A DNA stretch of 34,160 bases from Alkalibacillus haloalkaliphilus C5 (GTDB taxonomy: Bacteria; Bacillota; Bacilli; Bacillales; Alkalibacillaceae): contig NZ_AKIF01000009.1 of NCBI RefSeq assembly GCF_000269905.1, positions 1 through 34,160 on the forward strand, given 5' to 3'. Position numbers and translations under genes: made by a program. Under the pieces are notes generated by a model. It had not been told where the DNA came from and did not search any database. It worked only from the letters and a program-made list of their open reading frames with translations. Of the stretch, positions 16,535 to 24,361 are shown one piece after another (within the stretch, counting starts at the first letter, position 1; the number at the start of each line of letters is the position of its first letter).

Positions 16535-17056
16535 ATGAATTTGCTGCTGAAGTGGTGTTACATAATCGGTTTATTGTTGTTTATGCAACCTGCAATTTTT
16601 AGTTTTGGTTTAGAAGGGAGAACTGGAGAAGGCTCCTTCGTGTTAGTGTATTTGCTTATAATTAGCTTAAGTTTAATTCAAGTTGGTTTAGTCTATTGGC
16701 TGAAAAAATACTCTGAGGACCAGTTAATGCAAGGTGCTTTGATCATTACTATAATCGGTGTTCCTTTCTTAATGATCAGTCAGTTTATCTCCTTGTTAAA
16801 CTTAGTTGGGGAAACGACATCAAATGTTCTTTCAGTTCATGTCGAGCTAACATTTGTAGGTGTTATGTCATTACTTTTTCCTTTGGGGTTAATTAGTTTT
16901 GGATATGTCCTATTCAAACGTTATACGAGAATAGGAATTATAATGTCGATATCTGCTTTTGTTATGATGGCCGGTCTAGTTATGACTCCGTGGATTCACC
17001 ATTCCGGTTTAATTGCTGTATCAGTTGTTGGCCTTGTCATGGTCAAGAAGTTGTAA
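16535..17056 (+). CDS. Small polytopic membrane protein of unknown function
   Basis: 173 residues from the ATG at 16535, which is behind GAGGAG. I do not recognise the family. It is hydrophobic throughout, with about five transmembrane segments: residues 6-24, 34-54, 66-90, 103-126 and 132-170 (the last may be two helices). Short charged turns include WLKKYSEDQ and KRYTR. It has its own promoter and is followed, after 85 bp with a separate TATAAT box, by the large YhgE/Pip protein on the same strand. A functional link to that protein is possible but not shown. Confidence 0.75.
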   Translation: MNLLLKWCYIIGLLLFMQPAIFSFGLEGRTGEGSFVLVYLLIISLSLIQVGLVYWLKKYSEDQLMQGALIITIIGVPFLMISQFISLLNLVGETTSNVLSVHVELTFVGVMSLLFPLGLISFGYVLFKRYTRIGIIMSISAFVMMAGLVMTPWIHHSGLIAVSVVGLVMVKKL

Positions 17057-17066
17057 AAAAGTATAA

Positions 17067-17095
17067 CAGTTAAGTCATCGTTTTACATGTATAAT
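17067..17095 (+). promoter_or_regulatory. Candidate promoter of the yhgE-like gene
   Basis: A perfect TATAAT lies at 17090-17095. The hexamer 17 bp upstream (CAGTTA, 17067-17072) is a poor -35. It would start transcription about 40 bp before the ATG. Confidence 0.4.
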
Positions 17096-17141
17096 GGGTG
17101 GAGGATAAATTATTTTAAAATAGGTTTAAAGGTGAGTGGAT

Positions 17142-19799
17142 ATGAAAACAGTCTGGGATATATTCAAGCAAGATATAGCCAATATAAAGCGAGTTCCTCT
17201 CGTTGGAATATTATTAATCGGTTTAGCAATTCTTCCTTCACTTTATGCATGGTTTAATTTAGCAGCATCTTGGGATCCTTATGACAATACAGACGATGTG
17301 AAAGTCGCTGTCGTTAATGAAGATGAAGGCACTGAAGTAGAAGGTGATTTTGTACATGTAGGAGATGAAGTAGAAGCTAATCTTCAAGAAGAAGGTGGGC
17401 TTGGTTGGACATTTGTTTCAAGAGAGGGAGCTGAAGAAGGGGTGTATTATGGTGATTATTATGCAGCCATATATATTCCTGAAGATTTCTCTGAAGGCCT
17501 TGTAAGTGTAATTGATGGCTCACCAAATCCTGCGGAGATTCATTATGAGGTTAATGATAAGCTGAATGCGATTGCACCGAAAATGACAGAGACAGGCACG
17601 ACCACTATTGTTAATGAGGTATCATCTCAATTCATACAAGAATCGAGTAAAGCTCTTTTTACTGAGTTCGATCGTCTTGGAATTGCATTAGAAGAGGAAT
17701 TACCTACTATTAGGGCACTTAAACAACAGGTCTACACATTAGAAGAAAGTACGCCTTTATTGATGGATATCGGGGACATAGTTATATCGATTGATGAACG
17801 GTGGGATGATGTTGAGACTCAAGTAGAGCAGTTTCAATCGTTAGATGAGCTCCGACCACAAATTAGAGAAGGGGTAGAGTATTTTCTTCAGCTAGAAGAA
17901 AATTTATCTGAAGTTGAGGCATTAGGTGAAAGAATCATTGAAATTCAATCTTATTTGCCTCAGATTAATCAGTCTTTAGAAGAATTCCGAGCTTTTTCAA
18001 AGCATATGGAAGTGATTGAAGATGAAATTAATGAGGTAATATTAGTAGCCTTACAGTTACAAGAAGGTATAAGTATAGTTAATGATAATTTACCTGGCGT
18101 ACTAGACCAAATTCAAACGATGGAAGAGCATACAAGTACGTTAGTTGGTCTATTAGCTAACTTGAATGAAGACCTTGATCAATATATTAATCACCTTAAC
18201 GAAATGACAGACGATACCATTCTTTTATTAGAGGAGATAGAGCAAGCTTTAAATCAATCAGATATAGATGAAGTAGAAGCAAGGTTACATGACTTAAATG
18301 ACCAGCTGCAATCTTATGATTTATTGTTAGGAGATGTTATATCCCAATTAGAACAATGGGAGTCGGTAGACCCCGATATTTCAGAAACGATTGAGCAATT
18401 ACAAACGATTCAACAGCATTTTCAATCTACCCAACAACGAATTGATCAAATTATTGAAGGACTTGAACAAAATGAGGAAGTTGCTGAAGATTGGATTGAT
18501 GACATAAATCAAACCATAGGAATGCTAAATAATGACTTAGTTGATTTTCAATATTTCATGACAACCGAAGGCGAAGACCAAATTCATTCAGTGTTTGAGC
18601 AAGTCTATCAACAAGTTTATGAGACAAATGAACAGTTATCTAACATATTAGAAGTACTTCCAGAGCTAGAAGGTCATATAGATGAGATGGATCAACTCTT
18701 TCAAATAGATGAACAAGAGTTAGAAGCATTTTTAAATGAGACAAATGTTAGTGATGATTTAGTTAATTTAATCGACCAAATCGAAGAGATCCTCCCTATG
18801 GTTGAAAATACTCTTTTGGATGTTGAATATTTTATGGAACATCAATTTGGTGATTTGCAAGAGAGGATAGAGGAAGTCGCACTTTTCATTCGTAGTGATT
18901 TGCCAGAGGTTGAAGCGCAGTATTTGTCATTACTTGATTTAATCGATGAACACTTTCTTCAAGTGGAAGAAACTGTACAACAGTTAGCACAATTCGCAGA
19001 TGAAGACCTAGAAGACCTGAATACTCAACTTAGTGAAGTCACTGAACGAATGCAAGAGATAGAAGAAGAGGGAGCTCTAAATGAATTAATTGTTCTTTTA
19101 AGAAATGATGTAGAGGAAGAAAGTGATTTCTTTAGAGAACCTGTTGTTTTAAATGAAAACCAACTGTTCTCAGTTCCTAACTATGGTTCTGCGAATGCAC
19201 CTTTTTATACAGCTTTAAGTTTATGGATTGGTGCATTATTGCTATGTAATCTACTTAGTACTGAAGTCCATCGAAAAGATCGTCAACCGCATTACAAAGT
19301 GCACCATATGTATTTAGGGAGAATGATTTTATTCCTCATTGTGGCTGTATTACAGGGTATTGTCATTAGTGTAGGTAACATTATGATGCTAGGAGTTCAT
19401 ACGCAGTCGCCGTGGTGGTTTACGATTTTTACAGTGTTAATTGCTGTTGTGTTCATGTTGATGGTTTACACGCTTACTTCAGTGTTTGGGAATATTGGTA
19501 AAGCTCTAGCCATTGTCTTTCTCGTCTTACAGCTAGCTGGTGGGGGAGGAATGTTCCCGATTGAAGTCGCACCAAACTTTTTCCAAGCGATTCACCCTTA
19601 CTTACCATTCACGTATGCTGTTGATTTGTTAAGAGAAGCGGTAGGAGGAATTATACCGTCTATTGCTTGGTTTAACACGAGCATGCTTGTAGCATTTGGG
19701 GTTGGAACTGTTGTATTTGGATTACTTTTAAAAGAAAAGTTAGCCGTGCGAATTGCCGAAACATCTGAGAAATCGAAGTCTAGTCGGTTAATTGATTAA
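17142..19799 (+). CDS. YhgE/Pip domain protein with long acidic coiled coil
   Basis: 885-residue membrane protein. An N-terminal transmembrane helix (about 20-40, ending in LPSLYAWFNL) and a Pip domain (DDVKVAVVNEDEG...YAAIYIPEDFS) are followed by about 450 residues of heptad-rich, strongly acidic, Gln-rich sequence predicted to be an extracellular coiled coil. About five C-terminal helices form an ABC2-type membrane domain (ALSLWIGALLLCN, then LQLAGGGGMFPIEVAPNFFQAIHPYLPFTYAVDLLREA). The family includes the lactococcal phage infection protein, and YueB/EsaA-type proteins share its topology and serve as phage receptors or type VII secretion parts. I take the ATG at 17142, with AAAGGTGAG ahead, over the GTG two codons earlier. 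No WXG100 or type VII genes are nearby, so the role is open. Confidence 0.88.
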   Translation: MKTVWDIFKQDIANIKRVPLVGILLIGLAILPSLYAWFNLAASWDPYDNTDDVKVAVVNEDEGTEVEGDFVHVGDEVEANLQEEGGLGWTFVSREGAEEGVYYGDYYAAIYIPEDFSEGLVSVIDGSPNPAEIHYEVNDKLNAIAPKMTETGTTTIVNEVSSQFIQESSKALFTEFDRLGIALEEELPTIRALKQQVYTLEESTPLLMDIGDIVISIDERWDDVETQVEQFQSLDELRPQIREGVEYFLQLEENLSEVEALGERIIEIQSYLPQINQSLEEFRAFSKHMEVIEDEINEVILVALQLQEGISIVNDNLPGVLDQIQTMEEHTSTLVGLLANLNEDLDQYINHLNEMTDDTILLLEEIEQALNQSDIDEVEARLHDLNDQLQSYDLLLGDVISQLEQWESVDPDISETIEQLQTIQQHFQSTQQRIDQIIEGLEQNEEVAEDWIDDINQTIGMLNNDLVDFQYFMTTEGEDQIHSVFEQVYQQVYETNEQLSNILEVLPELEGHIDEMDQLFQIDEQELEAFLNETNVSDDLVNLIDQIEEILPMVENTLLDVEYFMEHQFGDLQERIEEVALFIRSDLPEVEAQYLSLLDLIDEHFLQVEETVQQLAQFADEDLEDLNTQLSEVTERMQEIEEEGALNELIVLLRNDVEEESDFFREPVVLNENQLFSVPNYGSANAPFYTALSLWIGALLLCNLLSTEVHRKDRQPHYKVHHMYLGRMILFLIVAVLQGIVISVGNIMMLGVHTQSPWWFTIFTVLIAVVFMLMVYTLTSVFGNIGKALAIVFLVLQLAGGGGMFPIEVAPNFFQAIHPYLPFTYAVDLLREAVGGIIPSIAWFNTSMLVAFGVGTVVFGLLLKEKLAVRIAETSEKSKSSRLID

Positions 19800-19834
19800 A
19801 AAAAGCTGTCGAGTGACCACTCGGCAGCTTTTAA
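19799..19834. terminator. Bidirectional terminator between yhgE-like gene and acidic lipoprotein gene
   Basis: AAAAGCTGTCGAGT (19801-19814) pairs with the segment at 19819-19832, with one G-T pair and a 4-base loop, ending in T or A tracts on both strands. The flanking genes converge on it. Confidence 0.87.
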
Positions 19835-19841
19835 ATTAATT

Positions 19842-20804
19842 TTAAAATCCTTGCATCATCGCATCCATCATCATTTGTTCTAACTCTTCAAAGTCTAGAA
19901 TCTCTTCATTTTCAGGATCGATTGTAAATTCAACCTCTTCATTGAAGTTACTGTAAGTCGTATTTCCAGCTAAATAAATTTCAACGGACTCATCACTGTC
20001 AGGGTCTTCTAATAACAGATCCATTACGAATGAATCCTGCTCAAGTTGATCTCCATCAACAACAACAGAAAAGTCTAGCTGCTCAATATTCATTACTTCA
20101 GAAAGCTCAGCAACTGCTTCATCTAAATCTTGTTCTACCATTGCAAGCTCTTCATCAGTAAATAGATCATCAAACTCATTCATAAATCCTTCTACTAGAT
20201 ATAAAAAGTCATCTTCGTTAAAAGAAACAGTGTATTCATCTCCATCACTAGAGAAATCACTTTCGTCCTTCTGTTCAAAGAAGTCAGCTAAAAGTTGTTG
20301 CATTTTTTGTTCCATTTCATGTTGGTCAAACTCTGGTGCTTCACCTTCAAAGTCATCTAGGTTAATCTCAAGTAACTTCCCTGCTGCTTCCTCAGGAAGT
20401 GGGAAGAACATACCTAAGTTTTCAACAATGCTATCTGTTTGGATATACATCGTTTGTGTCTCTAGGTTTTGTAAAAAAGGTACTTCTACATCAAGAGTGA
20501 ACGGTGGTATACTACCGCTGAAGTAAATAATCGCTTCTTGTAATTGTTGGTTCGCATCATAAACTTGATCTACTTTAAAATCAAAGTCATTGAGCATTGC
20601 TGAAACTTGATCGAACATTGGATCATTCATTTCACCATTAAACTCAAATTCAAAATCCATTTCTGACGTTGATTCGTAACTTTCGGCCTCAAGCATCGAA
20701 TTAAACGCGTCAGTGACAACCTCTTTGTCACTACGGTCGTCTCCACAGGCTGCAAGTATTGTAACTGCAGCTAACACGGCCGCTAGTATAAGTTTCTTAT
20801 ACAT
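19842..20804 (-). CDS. Acidic surface lipoprotein, DUF6612/LppX-like
   Basis: 320-residue lipoprotein with the lipobox LAAC and Cys20. The mature part is extremely rich in Asp and Glu, with few Lys/Arg. The pattern (EVVTDAFNSMLEAESYESTSEMDFEFEF near the start, a middle part with MYIQTDSIVENLG, and IDPENEEILDFEELEQMM at the end) resembles the lipoproteins grouped in DUF6612, which are thought to have an LppX/LolA-like lipid-binding fold. The family assignment is tentative. The acidity fits a protein exposed to salt. GGAGAGGGG precedes the ATG, and a perfect 17-bp palindrome lies just upstream of that site. It is monocistronic and convergent with the yhgE-like gene. Confidence 0.72.
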   Translation of the reverse strand: MYKKLILAAVLAAVTILAACGDDRSDKEVVTDAFNSMLEAESYESTSEMDFEFEFNGEMNDPMFDQVSAMLNDFDFKVDQVYDANQQLQEAIIYFSGSIPPFTLDVEVPFLQNLETQTMYIQTDSIVENLGMFFPLPEEAAGKLLEINLDDFEGEAPEFDQHEMEQKMQQLLADFFEQKDESDFSSDGDEYTVSFNEDDFLYLVEGFMNEFDDLFTDEELAMVEQDLDEAVAELSEVMNIEQLDFSVVVDGDQLEQDSFVMDLLLEDPDSDESVEIYLAGNTTYSNFNEEVEFTIDPENEEILDFEELEQMMMDAMMQGF

Positions 20805-20823
20805 GTATATTCCCCTCTCCTAA

Positions 20824-20840
20824 ATAATTACAGTAATTAT
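20824..20840. promoter_or_regulatory. Perfect 17-bp palindrome in the lipoprotein leader (candidate operator)
   Basis: ATAATTACAGTAATTAT reads the same on both strands around the central base. It lies 19 bp before the lipoprotein ATG, directly downstream of a TATGAT -10-like box (minus strand, 20844-20839), where a repressor would block initiation. The shape resembles metalloregulator boxes (Fur/PerR/Zur class) but matches none of their consensus sequences. Confidence 0.5.
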
Positions 20841-20911
20841 CATATCACATACTACTAGTCTATGGTGCAACAATATCTTAAAATTCTAAAATAATAATTT
20901 TCAGAATAATA

Positions 20912-20959
20912 TTGACCAGGTCGGTCTAATTTGTTATATTTAAATCGACCAATATGGTC
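20912..20959 (+). promoter_or_regulatory. TetR-controlled promoter with two GACC-N5-GGTC operators
   Basis: TTGACC (20912-20917) and TATATT (20935-20940) are 17 bp apart, a good sigma-A promoter. Two dyads of identical design overlap it: GACC-AGGTC-GGTC at 20914-20926, covering the -35, and GACC-AATAT-GGTC at 20947-20959, just past the -10. Each is followed by TAA, and their centres are 33 bp apart, about three helix turns. The next gene encodes a TetR protein, so autorepression is the natural reading. Confidence 0.72.
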
Positions 20960-20983
20960 TAAAGTGAAAGAGGAGGACTATAC

Positions 20984-21607
20984 GTGCCAAAATCGTTTCA
21001 TAATTTGGAGAAAGAAAAACAACAACGCATTATTAACGCTGCCTTACAAGAGTTTGCGGAAAAGGGTTATGAACAAGCTTCAACTAACCAAATTGTTAAA
21101 AATGCTGGTATAGGAAAAGGGATGCTTTTTTATTACTTTAATAATAAACAGGAACTTTATGATTATTTAATCAATTACTGTTTTGACTTAGTTCAAAAAG
21201 GTTATGTACAGCAAATAGATTTAAGCGAGCCAGACTTTATCGAACGATTTAGGCAAGCTTCAATGAGTAAATTAACGTTTTTCGATGAGAACCCTTATGT
21301 GTTTAACTTTTTAGGCGTGATTATGCTAACTGAGGATGAATTGTTATCTAGTGATACTAGGAACAAGATCAAACAACTACAACAAATAGCCTTTGATAGT
21401 ATTTATAAAAATATTGATTACAGTTTGTTTAGAGAAGATGTCGATGTACAAAAAGCGATGGACCTTATTAAATGGTCAATGGATGGATATCGAGAATATA
21501 TGAGCCAGAAGTATAAAGGGGAAGAATTGGAAAATGTTGATATGGAGAAGCTCACTTTAGAGTTTACTCAGTATTTAGATACATTAAAAACCGCTTTTTA
21601 TAAATAA
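20984..21607 (+). CDS. TetR/AcrR family transcriptional regulator
   Basis: 207-residue repressor. The N-terminal helix-turn-helix is clear (RIINAALQEFAEKGYEQASTNQIVKNAGIGKGMLFYYFNNKQEL, about 15-58). The C-terminal half is a ligand-binding domain that differs from well-known members. The start is GTG at 20984, behind AGAGGAGG. It is the first gene of a three-gene unit with an ABC exporter; the spacing to the ATPase gene is 13 bp. Two operator-like dyads lie in its promoter. The likely logic is that the protein represses its own operon until a toxic compound, perhaps one the pump exports, binds it. The inducer is unknown. Confidence 0.92.
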   Translation: MPKSFHNLEKEKQQRIINAALQEFAEKGYEQASTNQIVKNAGIGKGMLFYYFNNKQELYDYLINYCFDLVQKGYVQQIDLSEPDFIERFRQASMSKLTFFDENPYVFNFLGVIMLTEDELLSSDTRNKIKQLQQIAFDSIYKNIDYSLFREDVDVQKAMDLIKWSMDGYREYMSQKYKGEELENVDMEKLTLEFTQYLDTLKTAFYK

Positions 21608-21620
21608 TGGAGGGGATTGC

Positions 21621-22514
21621 ATGGCGGTATTGGAAGTGAAAAGTTTAACGAAGAGTTTTGGGGAAGTAAAGGCGTTAAGTGATGTTAACTTAACAGTTCA
21701 AGAAGGTGAAGTATTTGGTTTTATTGGGCCAAATGGTGCTGGTAAATCTACAACTATTCGTATTTTACTTGGCATTTTAAAGGCTTCTTCTGGTAAAGCG
21801 AAAATTTTCGGTCAAGATGTTTGGTCAGATGCAGTTGAAATTCATAAACGTATTGCTTATGTGCCAGGTGATGTTAATTTATGGCCAAATTTAACAGGAG
21901 GGCAAGTTATTGATTACTTCATTAGTTTAAGAGGTCATGAAGTGGATAAAGTTCGTAAGCAAGAGCTCATTGATCGTTTTCAATTAGATCCGACGAAAAA
22001 ATGTGGCACTTACTCAAAAGGTAATCGACAAAAAGTAGCTCTAGTTGTAGCATTTGCAGCTGATGCGGATTTATATATTTTAGATGAACCAACTTCGGGA
22101 TTAGACCCTTTAATGGAGCGGGTTTTCCAAGAGTATGTAATGGAAGCAAAAAAGGACGGGAAAAGTGTTTTATTATCGAGTCACATTTTATCAGAGGTTG
22201 AGAAATTGTGTAATCATGTCGGTATCATTCGTGATGGTACTGTAATAGAAACAGGTTCGTTAGAGGAAATGAGACATTTAACACGGACACATCTTTATGT
22301 TGAAACGAAACAACCACTTAATTTAGCGGATACGCCCGGTGTTTATGATTGGCAACAAGAAAAGCAAGGCTATAGTTTTCAAGTAGACTCAGAAAAGTTA
22401 GATGATGTCATTAAATGGATTAGTGAGTATGAAGTCGTTAAATTAGAAAGTGCACCGCCGACGTTAGAAGATTTATTTATGCGTCATTATGAGACAGGAG
22501 GTGCGACTTCATGA
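21621..22514 (+). CDS. ABC exporter, ATP-binding protein
   Basis: 297-residue ATPase. Walker A GPNGAGKST is at 36-44 and Walker B is in LYILDEPTSGLDP. The ABC signature is degenerate (YSKGNRQKV in place of LSGGQ), as is usual in this drug-export branch. A switch His follows in LLSSHILSEVEKL. The C-terminal extra domain ends in LEDLFMRHYE, typical of ABC-2 exporters. GGAGGGG precedes the ATG. It overlaps the permease start by four bases (ATGA), so the two are translationally coupled. It powers export by the next gene product. Confidence 0.92.
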   Translation: MAVLEVKSLTKSFGEVKALSDVNLTVQEGEVFGFIGPNGAGKSTTIRILLGILKASSGKAKIFGQDVWSDAVEIHKRIAYVPGDVNLWPNLTGGQVIDYFISLRGHEVDKVRKQELIDRFQLDPTKKCGTYSKGNRQKVALVVAFAADADLYILDEPTSGLDPLMERVFQEYVMEAKKDGKSVLLSSHILSEVEKLCNHVGIIRDGTVIETGSLEEMRHLTRTHLYVETKQPLNLADTPGVYDWQQEKQGYSFQVDSEKLDDVIKWISEYEVVKLESAPPTLEDLFMRHYETGGATS

Positions 22515-24115
22515 CGCGTATGTTTCAAAAGATAAAACCGATAGCCTTAATGCAACTTAGGCTAGACCGTGTGAGGTTACCCGTTTGGATTTTAGCTTTT
22601 ATGATCGTTACAGTTGGAACAACATTGTTGTTTGAAGGACTTTATCCATCTGCTGATGATCGCGATCAGCTAGCTGCGTCTGTTGTTAATCCAGCAATCA
22701 CAGCCTTACTTGGTCCTGCTTATGGCGTTGATGATTATCACGTTGGTGCAATTTTGTCTCACCAAATGTTGTTGTTAACGGCAGTTGTAGTAGCAATAAT
22801 GAGTATATTGCTTGTAACAAGGCATACACGCGAAGATGAAGAGGAAGGAAGGCTTGAGTTAATTCGATCACTCCCTGTTGGTCGTATGTCTAATTTGACG
22901 GCTGTCCTTATTAATAAAACCTTAACATTTGTTTTATTAACGTTTTTAATAGCGATATCACTTATAGTTTTACGGATCGAAAGTATTGATCCACAAGGTG
23001 CTCTTCTCTATGGAACGGTTCTTGGTGTGACGGGAGTTTTGTTTGCAGCGATCACTGCTTTATGTGCACAACTGTCTGAAACATCGCGAGGCACAATTGG
23101 TTTATCTTTTACCGTTCTTATTGTGGTTTATTTAATTAGAGCAATTGGTGATGTATCTAATGAAGCGTTATCATGGGCATCTCCACTTGGTTGGGTGATT
23201 GAAGCACAAGTTTTTGTGGAAAATCGTTGGTGGCCTGTTTTAATGACGTTAGGCTTAACTTTGCTTATATCGTTCGTAGCTTTGTATTTAAATGCCAAAC
23301 GTGACCTTGGAGCAGGATTACTTCCTTCTAAATCAGGAAAGGATCATGCATCTAAATTTTTGCGCACACCATTAGGTTTTACTTTGAGAATGCAAAGAAC
23401 TTCACTTATTGCTTGGGGCATTGGGTTGTTTATTTTTGGTGCAACTTATGGCTCTGTGTTAGGGGAAACGGAAACGTATGTTTCTGAGTTGGAAGTGATG
23501 CAGCAAATGTTAGGTGGTGAAACTGCAGAAGGTCTAGCTTTAATTGAACAGTTCATTGCGATGTTAGCGGTCATTATTTCGATTTTTGCAACAATCCCTA
23601 TGGTTTTAGCGGTTTATCGTTTAGCGAAAGAGGAAAAGGTTAACCGCACTGAGCAAGTGTTGGCAAGTGCGATCTCGAAGACAAAGCTACTTTCAACGTA
23701 TTTAGTCGTAGCCTTGATTATGAGTACTGTCGTGATGGTGTCAGCTGCTGTTGGTATGGGGGCGACAGGTGTAATGATGCTGGAAGATGACCTTGCATTT
23801 AGTACAGTTTTCAACTCCATTATCGTTTACTTGCCTGCCACTTGGTTAATAATCGGTTTAGCTGCATTGTTAGTTGGGATTGGTAAATGGAAAGGCCTCA
23901 CTTGGCTATATTTAGGTTATTCATTTATTGTTGTTTATTTAGGTGGGTTACTAGAATTTCCTAAATGGATGGAGTTTTTGTCAGTGTATGAACATGTACC
24001 TAGCCTACCTATTGACGAAATGAATTGGCCTTCAGTAATGACGCTAACATCTTTGGCAATTATTTTAGTTGTTTTTGCGATGATCAGCTATAGCAGGCGT
24101 GATATTAACGGTTAG
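22511..24115 (+). CDS. ABC-2 type permease, polyketide/drug exporter-like (TnrB group)
   Basis: 534-residue integral membrane protein with roughly twelve hydrophobic segments arranged as two similar halves. The first half begins PIALMQLRLDRVRLPVWILAF and the second LGFTLRMQRTSLIAWGIGLF; the shared W-I/G-L pattern indicates internal duplication. RHTREDEEEGRLELIRSLPVGR and RLAKEEKVNRTEQVLASAISKTKL are the paired cytoplasmic loops that contact the ATPase. The layout is like the putative exporters of polyketide antibiotics (COG3559, tetronasin-resistance type). The substrate is unknown. With the TetR gene it forms a complete inducible efflux unit, ended by the long hairpin at 24161-24204. Confidence 0.85.
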   Translation: MTRMFQKIKPIALMQLRLDRVRLPVWILAFMIVTVGTTLLFEGLYPSADDRDQLAASVVNPAITALLGPAYGVDDYHVGAILSHQMLLLTAVVVAIMSILLVTRHTREDEEEGRLELIRSLPVGRMSNLTAVLINKTLTFVLLTFLIAISLIVLRIESIDPQGALLYGTVLGVTGVLFAAITALCAQLSETSRGTIGLSFTVLIVVYLIRAIGDVSNEALSWASPLGWVIEAQVFVENRWWPVLMTLGLTLLISFVALYLNAKRDLGAGLLPSKSGKDHASKFLRTPLGFTLRMQRTSLIAWGIGLFIFGATYGSVLGETETYVSELEVMQQMLGGETAEGLALIEQFIAMLAVIISIFATIPMVLAVYRLAKEEKVNRTEQVLASAISKTKLLSTYLVVALIMSTVVMVSAAVGMGATGVMMLEDDLAFSTVFNSIIVYLPATWLIIGLAALLVGIGKWKGLTWLYLGYSFIVVYLGGLLEFPKWMEFLSVYEHVPSLPIDEMNWPSVMTLTSLAIILVVFAMISYSRRDING

Positions 24116-24130
24116 TAAAGGTTTGTAATT

Positions 24131-24222
24131 GAGGCTGAGACAGAACAAATTGTAAACACATAACCCCCGAACGAAATCACCTTTTGACTTCGTTTGGGGG
24201 TTATCTTTTAGCTCTGCTCCAT
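24131..24222 (+). terminator. Terminator hairpin inside a GAGGCTGAGACAGAAC-type intergenic element
   Basis: A stem with ATAACCCCC on the left and GGGGGTTAT on the right, extended inward by AACGAA/TTCGTT with small mismatches, follows the exporter genes and ends in CTTTTA. It is preceded by GAGGCTGAGACAGAAC and followed by AGCTCTGCTCC. Similar GAGGCTGGGACA leaders recur between genes in other Firmicutes, so this may be one copy of a dispersed repeat. The hairpin is clear; the repeat status is recalled, not tested. Confidence 0.65.
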
Positions 24223-24262
24223 TAAAATGCTCTGCTCTTTATTGTTCATACTAAATTATGAG

Positions 24263-24283
24263 TTCTTCATTTTTAATGAAGAA
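24263..24283. repeat. Short perfect hairpin upstream of the CBS gene
   Basis: TTCTTCATT and AATGAAGAA flank three T. There is no T tail, so it is not an obvious terminator. It lies about 80 bp before the CBS-protein start, downstream of two copies of CTCTGCTC. Confidence 0.4.
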
Positions 24284-24361
24284 GGTCAAAATGACGTATA
24301 GGTTTATGAATATTTTTTAATACTGAGTGCACGATAAAGAGTAAAAGGAGTGATATAAGTA

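Noticed and set aside
17142-19799. Type VII secretion protein EsaA/YueB
   Set aside because: The topology is similar, but no WXG100, EssC or other type VII genes are near, and the N-terminal sequence fits YhgE/Pip.
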